Positions 52,811 through 61,069 of a stretch of DNA of 64,000 bases are shown here, piece after piece. Within the stretch, counting starts at the first letter, position 1. Each line of letters starts with the position of its first letter. The stretch covers positions 1 through 64,000 of the forward strand of contig NZ_JBCNYA010000006.1 of the NCBI RefSeq assembly GCF_049727805.1. The letters are read 5' to 3'. The DNA is from Frateuria_A sp049727805. Its GTDB lineage: Bacteria; Pseudomonadota; Gammaproteobacteria; Xanthomonadales; Rhodanobacteraceae. Made by a program: the position numbers and the translations under genes. A model generated the notes under the pieces. That model did not search any database. It had not been told where the DNA came from and was given only the letters and a program-made list of their open reading frames with translations.

Positions 52811-54271
52811 ATGACCAAGCCATTGCTCGATACCTTGCGCGCCACCCTTGCCGGCCTGACGGTCGCCGTCACCGCACTGGCCGCTCCCGTCCATGCCGGC
52901 GAACGCAACACGTCGCTGGATTACGCTCACGCCACGCCGGCGCAACAACGCCTGGTCGACGACCTCGAACGACGCACCTTCGACTGGTTCTGGGACAGCG
53001 CCGATCCGAAGACCGGGCTGGTGCCGGACCACTATCCGGGCGAGTCGTTCTCCAGCATCGCCGCGGTCGGCTTCGGGCTGACCGCCTACGGCATCGGCGT
53101 GGAGCGCGGCTACGTCACGCGCGAGCAGGCGATCGAGCGCACGCTGGCCACGTTGCGTTTCTTCAAGGACGCGCCGCAGAACGCCAGCGAGGACGATGCC
53201 ACCGGCTACCGCGGCTTCTACTACCACTTCCTGGACATGAAGACCGGCAAGCGCTTCGACCGCGGCGTCGAACTGTCGAGCGTGGATACCACGCTGCTGC
53301 TCGGCGGCGTGCTGTTCGCGCAGTCCTACTACGACCGCGACACGCCCAAGGAGAAGGAGATCCGCCAGCTCGCCGACGACATCTATCGCGCGGTGGACTG
53401 GCGCTGGATGCAGGCGCGGCCGCCGCTGATCAGCATGGGCTGGACCCCCGGCGGCAAGTTCATCCCGGCCGACTGGAAGGGTTACTGCGAAGGCATGCTG
53501 GTCTACGTCATGGCGCTGGGCTCGCCCACCCATTCGGTGCAGCCGGCGGCATGGAAGGCCTGGACCTCGACCAACGACAAGACCTGGGGCACGTACTACG
53601 GCCAGACCTTCCTCACCTTCGCGCCGCTGTTCGGCCATCAGTACAGCCAGGCCTGGATCGACTTCCGTGGCATCCGCGACGACTGGAACCGCGAGCACAA
53701 CCTGGACTATTTCGAGAACAGCCGCCGCGCCACCTACAGCCAGCGCAACTACGCCATCGCCAACCCGGGCAAGTGGACCGGCTACGGCGCCGACGTGTGG
53801 GGCCTGACCGCCAGCAACGGCCCGGGCGACGTCGAGGATGGCGGGCGCGCGTTCAAGGGTTATTCGGCGCGCGGCGCGGGCCTGGACTACGTCGAGGACG
53901 ACGGCACGCTCGCGCCCACCGCGGCCGGGGGCTCGATCGCCTTCGCACCGGAGATCGTGGTCCCCGCGCTCGATACGATGAAGCAGCGCTACGGCAAATC
54001 CATCTACAACCGCTACGGCTTCGTCGACGCGTTCAACCCGAGCTTCCACGACGCCGACGCCACGCTGCGCACCGGCAGGCTGGTGCCGTCGCTCGGCTGG
54101 GTCGACACCGTGCAGCTGGGCATCGACCAGGGCCCGATCGTGCTGATGATCGAGAACTGGCGCAGCGGCCTGGTGTGGAAGGTGATGAGGCGCAACCCCT
54201 ACATCCGCAAGGGACTGGAGCGGGCCGGCTTCACCGGTGGCTGGCTGGACGAGGCGCCGCGCAAGCCATGA
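52811..54271 (+). CDS. GH144-type glucoamylase-domain protein (probable endo-beta-1,2-glucanase)
   Basis: 486 residues. A signal peptide (LRATLAGLTVAVTALAAPVHA) sends it to the periplasm. The Glycoamylase domain (PF10091) has RRTFDWFWDSADPKTGLVPD, SSIAAVGFGLTAYGIGVERG, FYYHFLDMKTGKRF, ELSSVDTTLLLGGVLFAQSY and GLTASNGPGD. GH144 members cut beta-1,2-glucan to sophorose-type oligosaccharides. That fits a TBDR upstream and an ABC importer downstream. ATG 52811 precedes the signal peptide. It overlaps the binding-protein gene by 4 bases (ATGA). The exact substrate is inferred. Confidence 0.88.
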   Translation: MTKPLLDTLRATLAGLTVAVTALAAPVHAGERNTSLDYAHATPAQQRLVDDLERRTFDWFWDSADPKTGLVPDHYPGESFSSIAAVGFGLTAYGIGVERGYVTREQAIERTLATLRFFKDAPQNASEDDATGYRGFYYHFLDMKTGKRFDRGVELSSVDTTLLLGGVLFAQSYYDRDTPKEKEIRQLADDIYRAVDWRWMQARPPLISMGWTPGGKFIPADWKGYCEGMLVYVMALGSPTHSVQPAAWKAWTSTNDKTWGTYYGQTFLTFAPLFGHQYSQAWIDFRGIRDDWNREHNLDYFENSRRATYSQRNYAIANPGKWTGYGADVWGLTASNGPGDVEDGGRAFKGYSARGAGLDYVEDDGTLAPTAAGGSIAFAPEIVVPALDTMKQRYGKSIYNRYGFVDAFNPSFHDADATLRTGRLVPSLGWVDTVQLGIDQGPIVLMIENWRSGLVWKVMRRNPYIRKGLERAGFTGGWLDEAPRKP

Positions 54272-55563
54272 AGTCGCGCGTGCGCCGCCCGCGCCGATGG
54301 CTGCCGGCCGGCCTGGCGCTGATCGGCGCGTTGTTGGCGGGCGGATGCACGCAGCGCGACGACGCGCACACGCTGACCTTCTGGACCATCGGCCGCGAGG
54401 GCGAGGCGGTGGGCAAGCTCCTGCCCGCGTTCGAGCGCGAACACCCGGGGCTCACCGTGAAGGTCGAGCAGATGCCGCTGACCGCGGCGCACCAGAAGCT
54501 GCTCACCGCCTTCGCCGGCGACACCACGCCGGACGTGAGCCAGCTCGGCAACACCTGGCTGGCGGAGCTGGCCGCGGTGGGTGCGCTCGAGCCGCTGCAG
54601 CCGCGCGTGGACCGCTCGCAGGTCGTGCGGCAGGACGACTACTTCCAGAGCATCTGGGCGACCAACGTCGTCGACGGCACGCTGGTCGGCGTGCCGTGGT
54701 ACGTCGACACGCGGCTGTTGTTCTACCGCCGCGACCTGCTGCACCAGGCCGGCTTCGACGCGCCGCCGCGCGACTGGGCGCAGTGGCGCCGCATGCTCGC
54801 CGCGCTCAGCCATCCGCAGCGCAAGACCTACGGCATCCTGCTGCCGACCAACGAGTTCGAGCAGCTGCTCTCGCTGGCGCTGCAGCAGCCCGAGCCGCTG
54901 CTGCGCGACGGCGGCCGCTACGGCAATTTCGAAAGCGCCGGCTTCAGGCGCGCGCTGGCCTTCTACGTCGACACCTTCCGCCTCCGCCAGGCGCCGGCGA
55001 TCACCAACGTGGAGGCGGGCAACCCGTGGGACGAGTTCGGCCGCGGCGTGTACGCGTTCTACTTCTCCGGTCCGTGGAACATCGGCGAGTTCCGCAAGCG
55101 CCTGCCGACCGCCGAACAGGACGACTGGGCCACCGCGCCGCTGCCCGGTCCCGACGGTCCCGGCGCGGGACTGGCCGGCGGCTCCAGCCTGGTGATCTTC
55201 CGCCGCTCCGCGCACAAGCAGGAAGCGTGGGAACTCATCGAGTACCTCTCGCGGCCGCAGGTGCAGCAGCGTTTCTACGAGCTGCTCGGCGACATGCCGC
55301 CGCGGCGCGCCTCCTGGGAGGGCGACGCGCTGCGCAACGATCCCAAGGCACGCGCGTTCCGCGAGCAGCTCGAGCGGGTCCGGCCGGCGCCCGCCGTGCC
55401 GGAGTGGGAGCGCATCGTCAACGAGATGCAATTGGTCGCCGCGCAGGCGGTGGCCGGGCAGCTCAGCATCGACCAGGCCGCCGCCGAGATCGACCGCCGC
55501 GCCGACGACATCCTGGCCAAGCGGCGCTGGGTGCTCGACCGCGCGCGCGAGGCGGCGCCGTGA
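54268..55563 (+). CDS. Sugar ABC transporter substrate-binding lipoprotein
   Basis: 431 residues, SBP_bac_1 family (cluster of maltose/oligosaccharide binders): LTFWTIGREGEAVGKLLPAF, FAGDTTPDVSQLGNTWLAEL, GVPWYVDTRLLFYRRDLLHQ, FSGPWNIGEFRKRLP. The Arg-rich start and the hydrophobic run ending LLAGGC suggest a lipoprotein with Cys27, though the -3 residue is Ala rather than Leu. It captures sugars in the periplasm and passes them to the two permeases that follow. Overlaps of 4 bases with neighbours on both sides show one transcript. Confidence 0.93.
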   Translation: MKSRVRRPRRWLPAGLALIGALLAGGCTQRDDAHTLTFWTIGREGEAVGKLLPAFEREHPGLTVKVEQMPLTAAHQKLLTAFAGDTTPDVSQLGNTWLAELAAVGALEPLQPRVDRSQVVRQDDYFQSIWATNVVDGTLVGVPWYVDTRLLFYRRDLLHQAGFDAPPRDWAQWRRMLAALSHPQRKTYGILLPTNEFEQLLSLALQQPEPLLRDGGRYGNFESAGFRRALAFYVDTFRLRQAPAITNVEAGNPWDEFGRGVYAFYFSGPWNIGEFRKRLPTAEQDDWATAPLPGPDGPGAGLAGGSSLVIFRRSAHKQEAWELIEYLSRPQVQQRFYELLGDMPPRRASWEGDALRNDPKARAFREQLERVRPAPAVPEWERIVNEMQLVAAQAVAGQLSIDQAAAEIDRRADDILAKRRWVLDRAREAAP

Positions 55564-56438
55564 ACCGCTCCCTGGCCGCCGGGCTGTTCCTCGCCCCCGC
55601 GCTGTTCGTGCTGGGCGTGTTCTTCCTGCTGCCGGTGCTGGCCGCGCTCGCGCTGAGCTTGACCGACTATGACCTCTACGCGCTGGCCGACCCGCACAAC
55701 CTGCGCTTCGTGGGCCTGGGCAATTACTGGGCGTTGCTGCACCGGCCGCTGTTCTGGGCGGCGCTGGGCCACACGCTGTACTTCGTGGCGGTGGGTGTGC
55801 CGCTGTCGATCGGCGCCTCGCTGGGCGCGGCGCTGCTGCTCAACTCGCCGCTGGCGCGCGCGCAGGCGTTCTTCCGCACCGCGCTGTTCGCGCCGGTGGT
55901 GACCACCGTGGTCGCCACCGCGGTGGTCTGGCGCTACCTGTTCAACACCAAGTACGGCTGGATCAACTACCTGCTGGGCCTGGTCGGCATCGATCCGGTG
56001 GACTGGCTGGGCGATCCGCACTGGGCGATGCCCGCGGTGATCCTGTTCGCCGTGTGGAAGAACTTCGGCTACAACATGGTCATCCTGCTGGCCGGCCTGC
56101 AGGCGATCCCGGGCGAGCTCTACGAAGCCGCGCGCATCGACGGCGCCTCGGCCTGGCGGCGCTTCCGCCACATCACCTGGCCGATGCTCGGGCCGACCCT
56201 GTTCTTGGTGGCGATCCTCACCGTGGCCGGCTACTTCCAGCTGTTCGCCGAACCCTACGTGATGACCGAGGGCGGGCCGCTGCAGAGCACCACCAGCGTG
56301 CTGTACCTGATGTACGACGAGGGCTTCAAGTGGTGGAACCTCGGCTCCGCCTCGGCGATGGCGTTCCTCTTGTTCCTGGTCACGTTCGCGGTGACCGCGC
56401 TGATGCTGCGCGTGGCGCGCCGGCGGGAGGCGCTGTGA
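55560..56438 (+). CDS. Sugar ABC transporter permease, MalF-like
   Basis: 292 residues with six membrane helices. The EAA loop that contacts the ATPase is ELYEAARIDGASAWRRFRHI, followed by TWPMLGPTLFLVAILTVAGY. GTG 55560 overlaps the preceding stop codon (GTGA), favouring coupled translation. It forms a heterodimer with the next permease; the ATPase is probably the MalK-type protein at 42.6 kb. Confidence 0.94.
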   Translation: MNRSLAAGLFLAPALFVLGVFFLLPVLAALALSLTDYDLYALADPHNLRFVGLGNYWALLHRPLFWAALGHTLYFVAVGVPLSIGASLGAALLLNSPLARAQAFFRTALFAPVVTTVVATAVVWRYLFNTKYGWINYLLGLVGIDPVDWLGDPHWAMPAVILFAVWKNFGYNMVILLAGLQAIPGELYEAARIDGASAWRRFRHITWPMLGPTLFLVAILTVAGYFQLFAEPYVMTEGGPLQSTTSVLYLMYDEGFKWWNLGSASAMAFLLFLVTFAVTALMLRVARRREAL

Positions 56439-57256
56439 ACCCGCGCGTGGCGAAGGCGCTGGTCAACGGCCTGCTGCTGGGCGGCGCGGCGGTGGCCGTG
56501 CTGCCATTGCTGTGGATGCTGTCGGCATCGTTCATGGCGCCGGGCGAGGCCAGCGCGCTGCCGCCGCCGCTGCTGCCCGCGCACGGCACCTGGGGCAACT
56601 ACCGCGAGCTGTTCGCGAACGCCGGCATGGGGCGCTACCTGCTCAACAGCCTGGCCATCTCCGGCGCGATCACGCTGCTCTCGCTCGCCTGCAACCTGAT
56701 GGCCGGCTACGCCTTCGCCAAGCTGAAGTTCCGCGGCCGCGAGCGGCTGTTCCAGGGACTGATCGGCGCGCTGGTGATTCCCGCGCAGGTGGCCATGCTG
56801 CCGTTGTTCCTGCTGCTCAAGTACCTGGGCCTGGTCAACACCTACGCCGGCGTGGTGGTGCCGGGCATGGCGACGATCTTCGGCATCTTCCTGGTGCGCC
56901 AGTACGCGCGCGGCATTCCCGACGAGCTGCTGGAGGCAGCGCGCATCGACGGCGCGGGCGAGGCGCGCATCTTCGTGCAGATCGTGTTGCCGCTGCTCAA
57001 GCCGATCATGGTGACGCTGGCGATCTTCACCTTCCTCACCGCGTGGAACGACTTCATGTGGCCGCTGATCGTGCTGACCGGGCGCGAGCACTACACGCTG
57101 CCGATCGCGCTGGCCTCGCTCTCGCGCGAGCACGCGCAGGACACCGAACTGATGATGGCCGGCTCGGTGGTCACCGTGCTGCCGGTGCTGGTGCTGTTCC
57201 TGGCGCTGCAGCGGCACTACCTGCAGGGGCTGTTGCTGGGCAGCGTGAAGGGGTGA
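56435..57256 (+). CDS. Sugar ABC transporter permease, MalG-like
   Basis: 273 residues with six membrane helices. The EAA loop is ELLEAARIDGAGEARIFVQI, followed by VLPLLKPIMVTLAIFTFLTA. GTG 56435 overlaps the upstream stop (GTGA). No ATPase gene follows, unlike many sugar ABC operons. Confidence 0.94.
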   Translation: MNPRVAKALVNGLLLGGAAVAVLPLLWMLSASFMAPGEASALPPPLLPAHGTWGNYRELFANAGMGRYLLNSLAISGAITLLSLACNLMAGYAFAKLKFRGRERLFQGLIGALVIPAQVAMLPLFLLLKYLGLVNTYAGVVVPGMATIFGIFLVRQYARGIPDELLEAARIDGAGEARIFVQIVLPLLKPIMVTLAIFTFLTAWNDFMWPLIVLTGREHYTLPIALASLSREHAQDTELMMAGSVVTVLPVLVLFLALQRHYLQGLLLGSVKG

Positions 57257-57314
57257 GATCGCACGCACTGCGGCAAGCCGCTAAGGTCGGCGGACGATCC
57301 TGCAAGGAGCGGCG

Positions 57315-57845
57315 GTGAGCAAGCACCCGACGGCGGTGGTGGTGATGGGCGTCTCCGGCTCCGGCAAGTCCACCATCGGACGCCGGCTGGCCGACGCGCT
57401 GGGCTACGCATTCCTGGAAGGCGACGAGATGCACCCGCCGGCCAACATCGCCAAGATGAGCGCCGGCGTGCCGCTGGACGACGCCGACCGCGCGGCCTGG
57501 CTGGACGGGATCGCGCGCTGGATGGAAGCGCAGCAGGCCGCCGGCCGCAGCGCGGTGGTGGCGTGCTCGGCGCTGAAGCGGGCCTACCGCGAACGCTTGC
57601 GCCGGGCGGGGCCGGCGGTGTGGTTCGTCTACCTGGAGGTGGACCACCGGGAGCTGGCGCGACGCATGCGCGGGCGCGAACACTTCATGCCGCCGGAGTT
57701 GCTGGGCAGCCAGTTGGCGACGCTGGAGGAGCCGGCCGGCGACGAACCGGCACTGCGCATCGACGCCAACGGCACGATCGAGGCGACGGTAGCGCAGGCA
57801 CTCGACGCCCTTGCGCAGCAGGGCCTGCCCGCGCCGCAATCGTAG
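57315..57845 (+). CDS. gntK: Gluconokinase, thermoresistant type
   Basis: 176 residues. P-loop GVSGSGKST, EGDEMHPPANIAKMSAGVPL, DRAAWLDGIARWM and ACSALKRAYRERLR are signatures of GntK, which phosphorylates gluconate to 6-phosphogluconate for the Entner-Doudoroff or pentose phosphate route. AAGGAGC precedes GTG 57315. It lies 58 bases after the last permease and may share the operon, feeding sugar-derived gluconate inward; that link is inferred. Its stop lies inside a palindromic repeat. Confidence 0.95.
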   Translation: MSKHPTAVVVMGVSGSGKSTIGRRLADALGYAFLEGDEMHPPANIAKMSAGVPLDDADRAAWLDGIARWMEAQQAAGRSAVVACSALKRAYRERLRRAGPAVWFVYLEVDHRELARRMRGREHFMPPELLGSQLATLEEPAGDEPALRIDANGTIEATVAQALDALAQQGLPAPQS

Positions 57846-57867
57846 AGTGGGTTGAAGCCCACCCTAC
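57842..57867. repeat. Single copy of the GTAGGGTGGGCTTCAGCCCACC-type palindrome
   Basis: GTAGAGTGGGTT-GAAGCCCACCCTAC is an imperfect palindrome related to the long inverted repeat at 35829-35887. It overlaps the gntK stop codon and lies between gntK and the convergent pirin gene. Confidence 0.65.
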
Positions 57868-57883
57868 GAATTTCGGCAACGCG

Positions 57884-58717
57884 TCAGAAGCGCCCGGCGC
57901 GGAAGTCGGCGATGGCTTCGTGGATCTGCTCGGGCGTGTTCATCACGAACGGGCCGTACCGCGCGACGCTCTCGTTGAGCGGCCGGCCGGCGACCACCAG
58001 CAGGCGCGCCGCGTTGGCGCCGGCGCCCAGGGTCAGACCGTCGCCGTCGGACAGCACCGCCAGTTCGCCGCGCGCCAGCGGCGCACCGCCCACCTCGGCC
58101 GATGCGCCCTCGAACACGTAGGCGAAGGCATGGTGCCCGGCCGGCAGGTCGAGCTCGAAGCGCGCACCGGCGCCCAGCGTGATGTCCAGGTACAGCGGCT
58201 CGGTGGCGACGCCCTGCACCGGGCCGACCGCGTCGCCCAGCCGGCCGGCGATCACCCGCGCCTGCACGCCTGGCGCCGGTTCGATCTGCGGGATGCGCTC
58301 CGGCGCGATGTCCTGGTAGCGCGGCGCGGCCATCTTGTCGGTGGCGGGCAGGTTCACCCACAACTGAAAGCCCCACATCAGGCCGTTTTCCTGCTGCGGC
58401 ATTTCCGAATGCAAGATGCCGCGGCCGGCGGTCATCCACTGCACGCTGCCGGGACCGAGGTCGCCCTGGTTGCCGTGGTTGTCGCCGTGGCGCATGTGTC
58501 CGGCGAGCATGTAGGTGACCGTCTCGAAGCCGCGGTGCGGATGCTCGGGAAAGCCCGCGATGTAGTCGCCGGCTTGGTCGGAGCGGAACTCGTCCAGCAG
58601 CAGGAACGGATCGAGCATGTCCAGGTTGGGCTGGCCGATGATGCGCTTGAGCTTCACCCCGGCGCCGTCGTTGGTGTCGATGCCGCGTACGCGGCGGGTG
58701 ATGGTGCGCTGGCTCAT
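57884..58717 (-). CDS. Pirin family protein
   Basis: 277 residues, a two-cupin protein. The metal-binding motifs are PEHPHRGFETVTYMLAG and GRGILHSEMP; GPGSVQWMTAG is the pirin core. Bacterial pirins include quercetin dioxygenases and metabolic regulators. GGAGGCG precedes ATG 58717. It is the only gene between gntK and the DUF4336 gene and looks monocistronic. Confidence 0.94.
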   Translation of the reverse strand: MSQRTITRRVRGIDTNDGAGVKLKRIIGQPNLDMLDPFLLLDEFRSDQAGDYIAGFPEHPHRGFETVTYMLAGHMRHGDNHGNQGDLGPGSVQWMTAGRGILHSEMPQQENGLMWGFQLWVNLPATDKMAAPRYQDIAPERIPQIEPAPGVQARVIAGRLGDAVGPVQGVATEPLYLDITLGAGARFELDLPAGHHAFAYVFEGASAEVGGAPLARGELAVLSDGDGLTLGAGANAARLLVVAGRPLNESVARYGPFVMNTPEQIHEAIADFRAGRF

Positions 58718-58815
58718 GGAAACGCCTCCGGCTGGGAAGGGACGTGCATGAGCATGCGGCCGCCCGAGGGCCGAGCCAAGCACGAGGGCGTGAACGGATT
58801 GTTCGCCGCAGGCTT

Positions 58816-59571
58816 CTAGCGGCGATCCAGCCAGGCGAAGGCGCGGCGCAGTTCGGCTTCGCCGTCCTGCATGAAGCAGCGGCCGTGGGCGAGGATGATC
58901 CGCTGCGGCCGCCAGGCCAGCATGCGCTCGAAACAGGCACGTGCCTCGGCCTTGTGGCCCAGGTAGGTCAGGCGCATGTCCAGCGGCGTCTTGCCGTCGG
59001 GCGCCAGCACGCCGCCGAGGCGGGCGATCCAGCGCATCGGCGCGTCGAGCCGGTCGGCCTCGAAGTTCTCGATCAGGTCGGCCAGCACCAGCGTGGCGCT
59101 GGGACGATGCAGGAACACCACTTCCTCGATCGCGCGGCTGCCCTTGAAGCGCAACTGGTCGAGCGTGCCGGCCCAGGCCGCGGGTGGCGAATCCTCCAGC
59201 TCCGCATCGAAGGCCACCTCGATGCGCTGGCTGGCGGCACGCTCGCGCACGCCGGGCGAGGCCCAGGCGATGGCCTCCGGGTAGCGCCGTTTCCACGCGG
59301 CGATGTGCGCGTAGTGCAGCTTGTTCGGCGAGACCAGGTGGCGCACCGGACCCAGTGCATCGACGGCATCGAACAGGCCCGCATCCGGCGCGATCGGCGA
59401 GTGGCACCACAGCCCGCCGTCGGGCAGGCGCGCCAGCGTCATGCGGGTCGGGAACGGTGCGCTCATGCCCAGCGGCGCGGCCATGCGCACGATCGGGCCG
59501 TCGACGATCCACAGCTCCGGCGCGACCGGCTTGAGCGTGTCGATGGGCTCGTAGAGCGCCGTCGCGGCCAC
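58816..59571 (-). CDS. DUF4336 family protein (metallo-beta-lactamase-like)
   Basis: 251 residues. IDTLKPVAPELWIVDGPIVR, TRMTLARLPDGGLWCHSP, LVSPNKLHYAHIAAWKRRYP, DLIENFEADRL and RIILAHGRCF define DUF4336, a divergent metallo-beta-lactamase-like fold that lacks the full HxHxDH motif here. Function unknown. It starts with GTG 59571, 6 bases after the UPF0149 gene ends, so they form an operon with xth. Confidence 0.87.
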   Translation of the reverse strand: MAATALYEPIDTLKPVAPELWIVDGPIVRMAAPLGMSAPFPTRMTLARLPDGGLWCHSPIAPDAGLFDAVDALGPVRHLVSPNKLHYAHIAAWKRRYPEAIAWASPGVRERAASQRIEVAFDAELEDSPPAAWAGTLDQLRFKGSRAIEEVVFLHRPSATLVLADLIENFEADRLDAPMRWIARLGGVLAPDGKTPLDMRLTYLGHKAEARACFERMLAWRPQRIILAHGRCFMQDGEAELRRAFAWLDRR

Positions 59572-59577
59572 GCCGGT

Positions 59578-60258
59578 TCAGTGCACCCAGTGACCGCTGC
59601 GCTGGCGCGGCGGCGGCGGCGCTTCCTCGCCCTCGGGCGCCGGGGCGCGGGCGAGCGCCGACAGCTCGGCCTCGGTGGCCGGGTGCTCGTGCCAGTAGTG
59701 GTCGACCGCGCCGAGCACCGGCGCCACCTGCGCCAGGCACTCGTCGTATTCCTCGTCGGTGAGCTTCTCGAACTCGGCCTCGGCGCTGAGGATGCCCTCG
59801 TCGACCGCCAGCGCCATCACCGGACCGAGCATCTCCATCAGCTGCGGATCCTCGGCCAGGCGCTTCTCCCACAGCGCCGCGCGCAGGTCGATGCCGCGGC
59901 TGAAGCCTTCGCACCAGCCGGCCGCCGAAAGCGTCGGGCCGGTGTCGGTGTCGACTTCGCCCAGGATCGGTTCGTAGGCGTCGACGTCCAGCTCGACGCG
60001 GATCGAGTCGTTCAACTTGGCGAGGAGTTCCAGCACGCGGTTGCCCTCGGCCTCGTCGGCGAAGGGGTCGTGCAGCACCTCGGGCAGCCATTCGTCCGGC
60101 AGCACCTCGAGCGGGCCGACCGCGATCGCCGAGAGCATGCCGTGCACGCCGTCGAGCAGCAGACGGCCCTCGTCGGCGTGGCCGCGCAGGTAGCGGTCCA
60201 GCTCGTCCAGTTCCTCGTCGGTGAGGGAGCTTGGCCATTCGGTGGAAGGGGTGTTCAT
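59578..60258 (-). CDS. UPF0149/YecA-like family protein
   Basis: 226 residues. The helical UPF0149 domain is seen in LTDEELDELDRYLRGHADEG, LDGVHGMLSAIAVGPLEVLP, WCEGFSRGIDLRA and YDECLAQVAPVLGAVDHYW. The C-terminal tail is Pro-rich (EEAPPPPRQRSGHWVH) and lacks the SEC-type zinc motif of YecA. Function unknown. GAGGAACG precedes ATG 60258, overlapping the end of xth. Confidence 0.88.
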   Translation of the reverse strand: MNTPSTEWPSSLTDEELDELDRYLRGHADEGRLLLDGVHGMLSAIAVGPLEVLPDEWLPEVLHDPFADEAEGNRVLELLAKLNDSIRVELDVDAYEPILGEVDTDTGPTLSAAGWCEGFSRGIDLRAALWEKRLAEDPQLMEMLGPVMALAVDEGILSAEAEFEKLTDEEYDECLAQVAPVLGAVDHYWHEHPATEAELSALARAPAPEGEEAPPPPRQRSGHWVH

Positions 60259-60264
60259 CGTTCC

Positions 60265-61035
60265 TCAGATATCCAGATCGAGCGTCACCGGGGTGTGATC
60301 GGACGGCCGCTCCCAGGTGCGCGGCACGCGGTCGATGGCGCCTGCGCGCGCCGTGCCTTTCAACGCATCGCCGAGCAGGATCAGGTCGATGCGCAACCCT
60401 AGGTTGCGGCGGAAGGCGGCCTGCCGGTAATCCCACCAGCTGTGGTGGCCGGCGTCCTGTTCGAACAGGCGGAAGCTGTCGTGCAGGCCCAGCCCGGTGA
60501 TCGCGGAAAGCGCGGCGCGCTCGGGCACCGAACACAGCACCGAGTCGCGCCAGGCGGCCGGATCGTGCACGTCGCGGTCGTCCGGTGCGATGTTGAAGTC
60601 GCCCAGCACCACCAGGTTGGGATGGCGTTCGTGCTCGCGCGCAATGAATTCGCGCACCTTGGCCAGCCAGTCGAGTTTGTAGTCGTACTTCGGATCGCCC
60701 ACCGCCTTGCCGTTGACCACGTACAGGTCGATCACCCGCAGGTCGCCGACGGTGGCGGCCAGGATGCGCCGCTGCGGGTCGTCCAGGCCGGGGATGTCGG
60801 TGACCAGGTCGGTGGGCTCGTGCCCGCGCGCGAGGATGGCCACGCCGTTGTAGGTCTTCTGCCCGGAGAACACCGCGCGGTAGCCGGCGGCGGCCAGTTC
60901 GTCGACCGGAAACTTCGCGTCCTCCAGCTTGGTTTCCTGCAGCGCGACGATGTCCGGCTGCGCCTCGCCCATCCACTGGGTCAGTTGCGGCAGCCGCACC
61001 TTCAGCGAGTTCACGTTCCAGGAGGCGATCTTCAT
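60265..61035 (-). CDS. xth: Exodeoxyribonuclease III / AP endonuclease
   Basis: 256 residues, endonuclease/exonuclease/phosphatase fold. MKIASWNVNSLKVRLPQL, the metal Glu in LQETKLED, the catalytic DFNIAPDDRDVHDP, and the final SDHTPV motif with the catalytic Asp-His pair are intact. It acts on abasic sites and removes 3' blocks in base-excision repair. It heads xth-UPF0149-DUF4336. Confidence 0.96.
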   Translation of the reverse strand: MKIASWNVNSLKVRLPQLTQWMGEAQPDIVALQETKLEDAKFPVDELAAAGYRAVFSGQKTYNGVAILARGHEPTDLVTDIPGLDDPQRRILAATVGDLRVIDLYVVNGKAVGDPKYDYKLDWLAKVREFIAREHERHPNLVVLGDFNIAPDDRDVHDPAAWRDSVLCSVPERAALSAITGLGLHDSFRLFEQDAGHHSWWDYRQAAFRRNLGLRIDLILLGDALKGTARAGAIDRVPRTWERPSDHTPVTLDLDI

Positions 61036-61069
61036 CGGCGCATTGTAGGGGATGCGCCGCGGGCGACGG

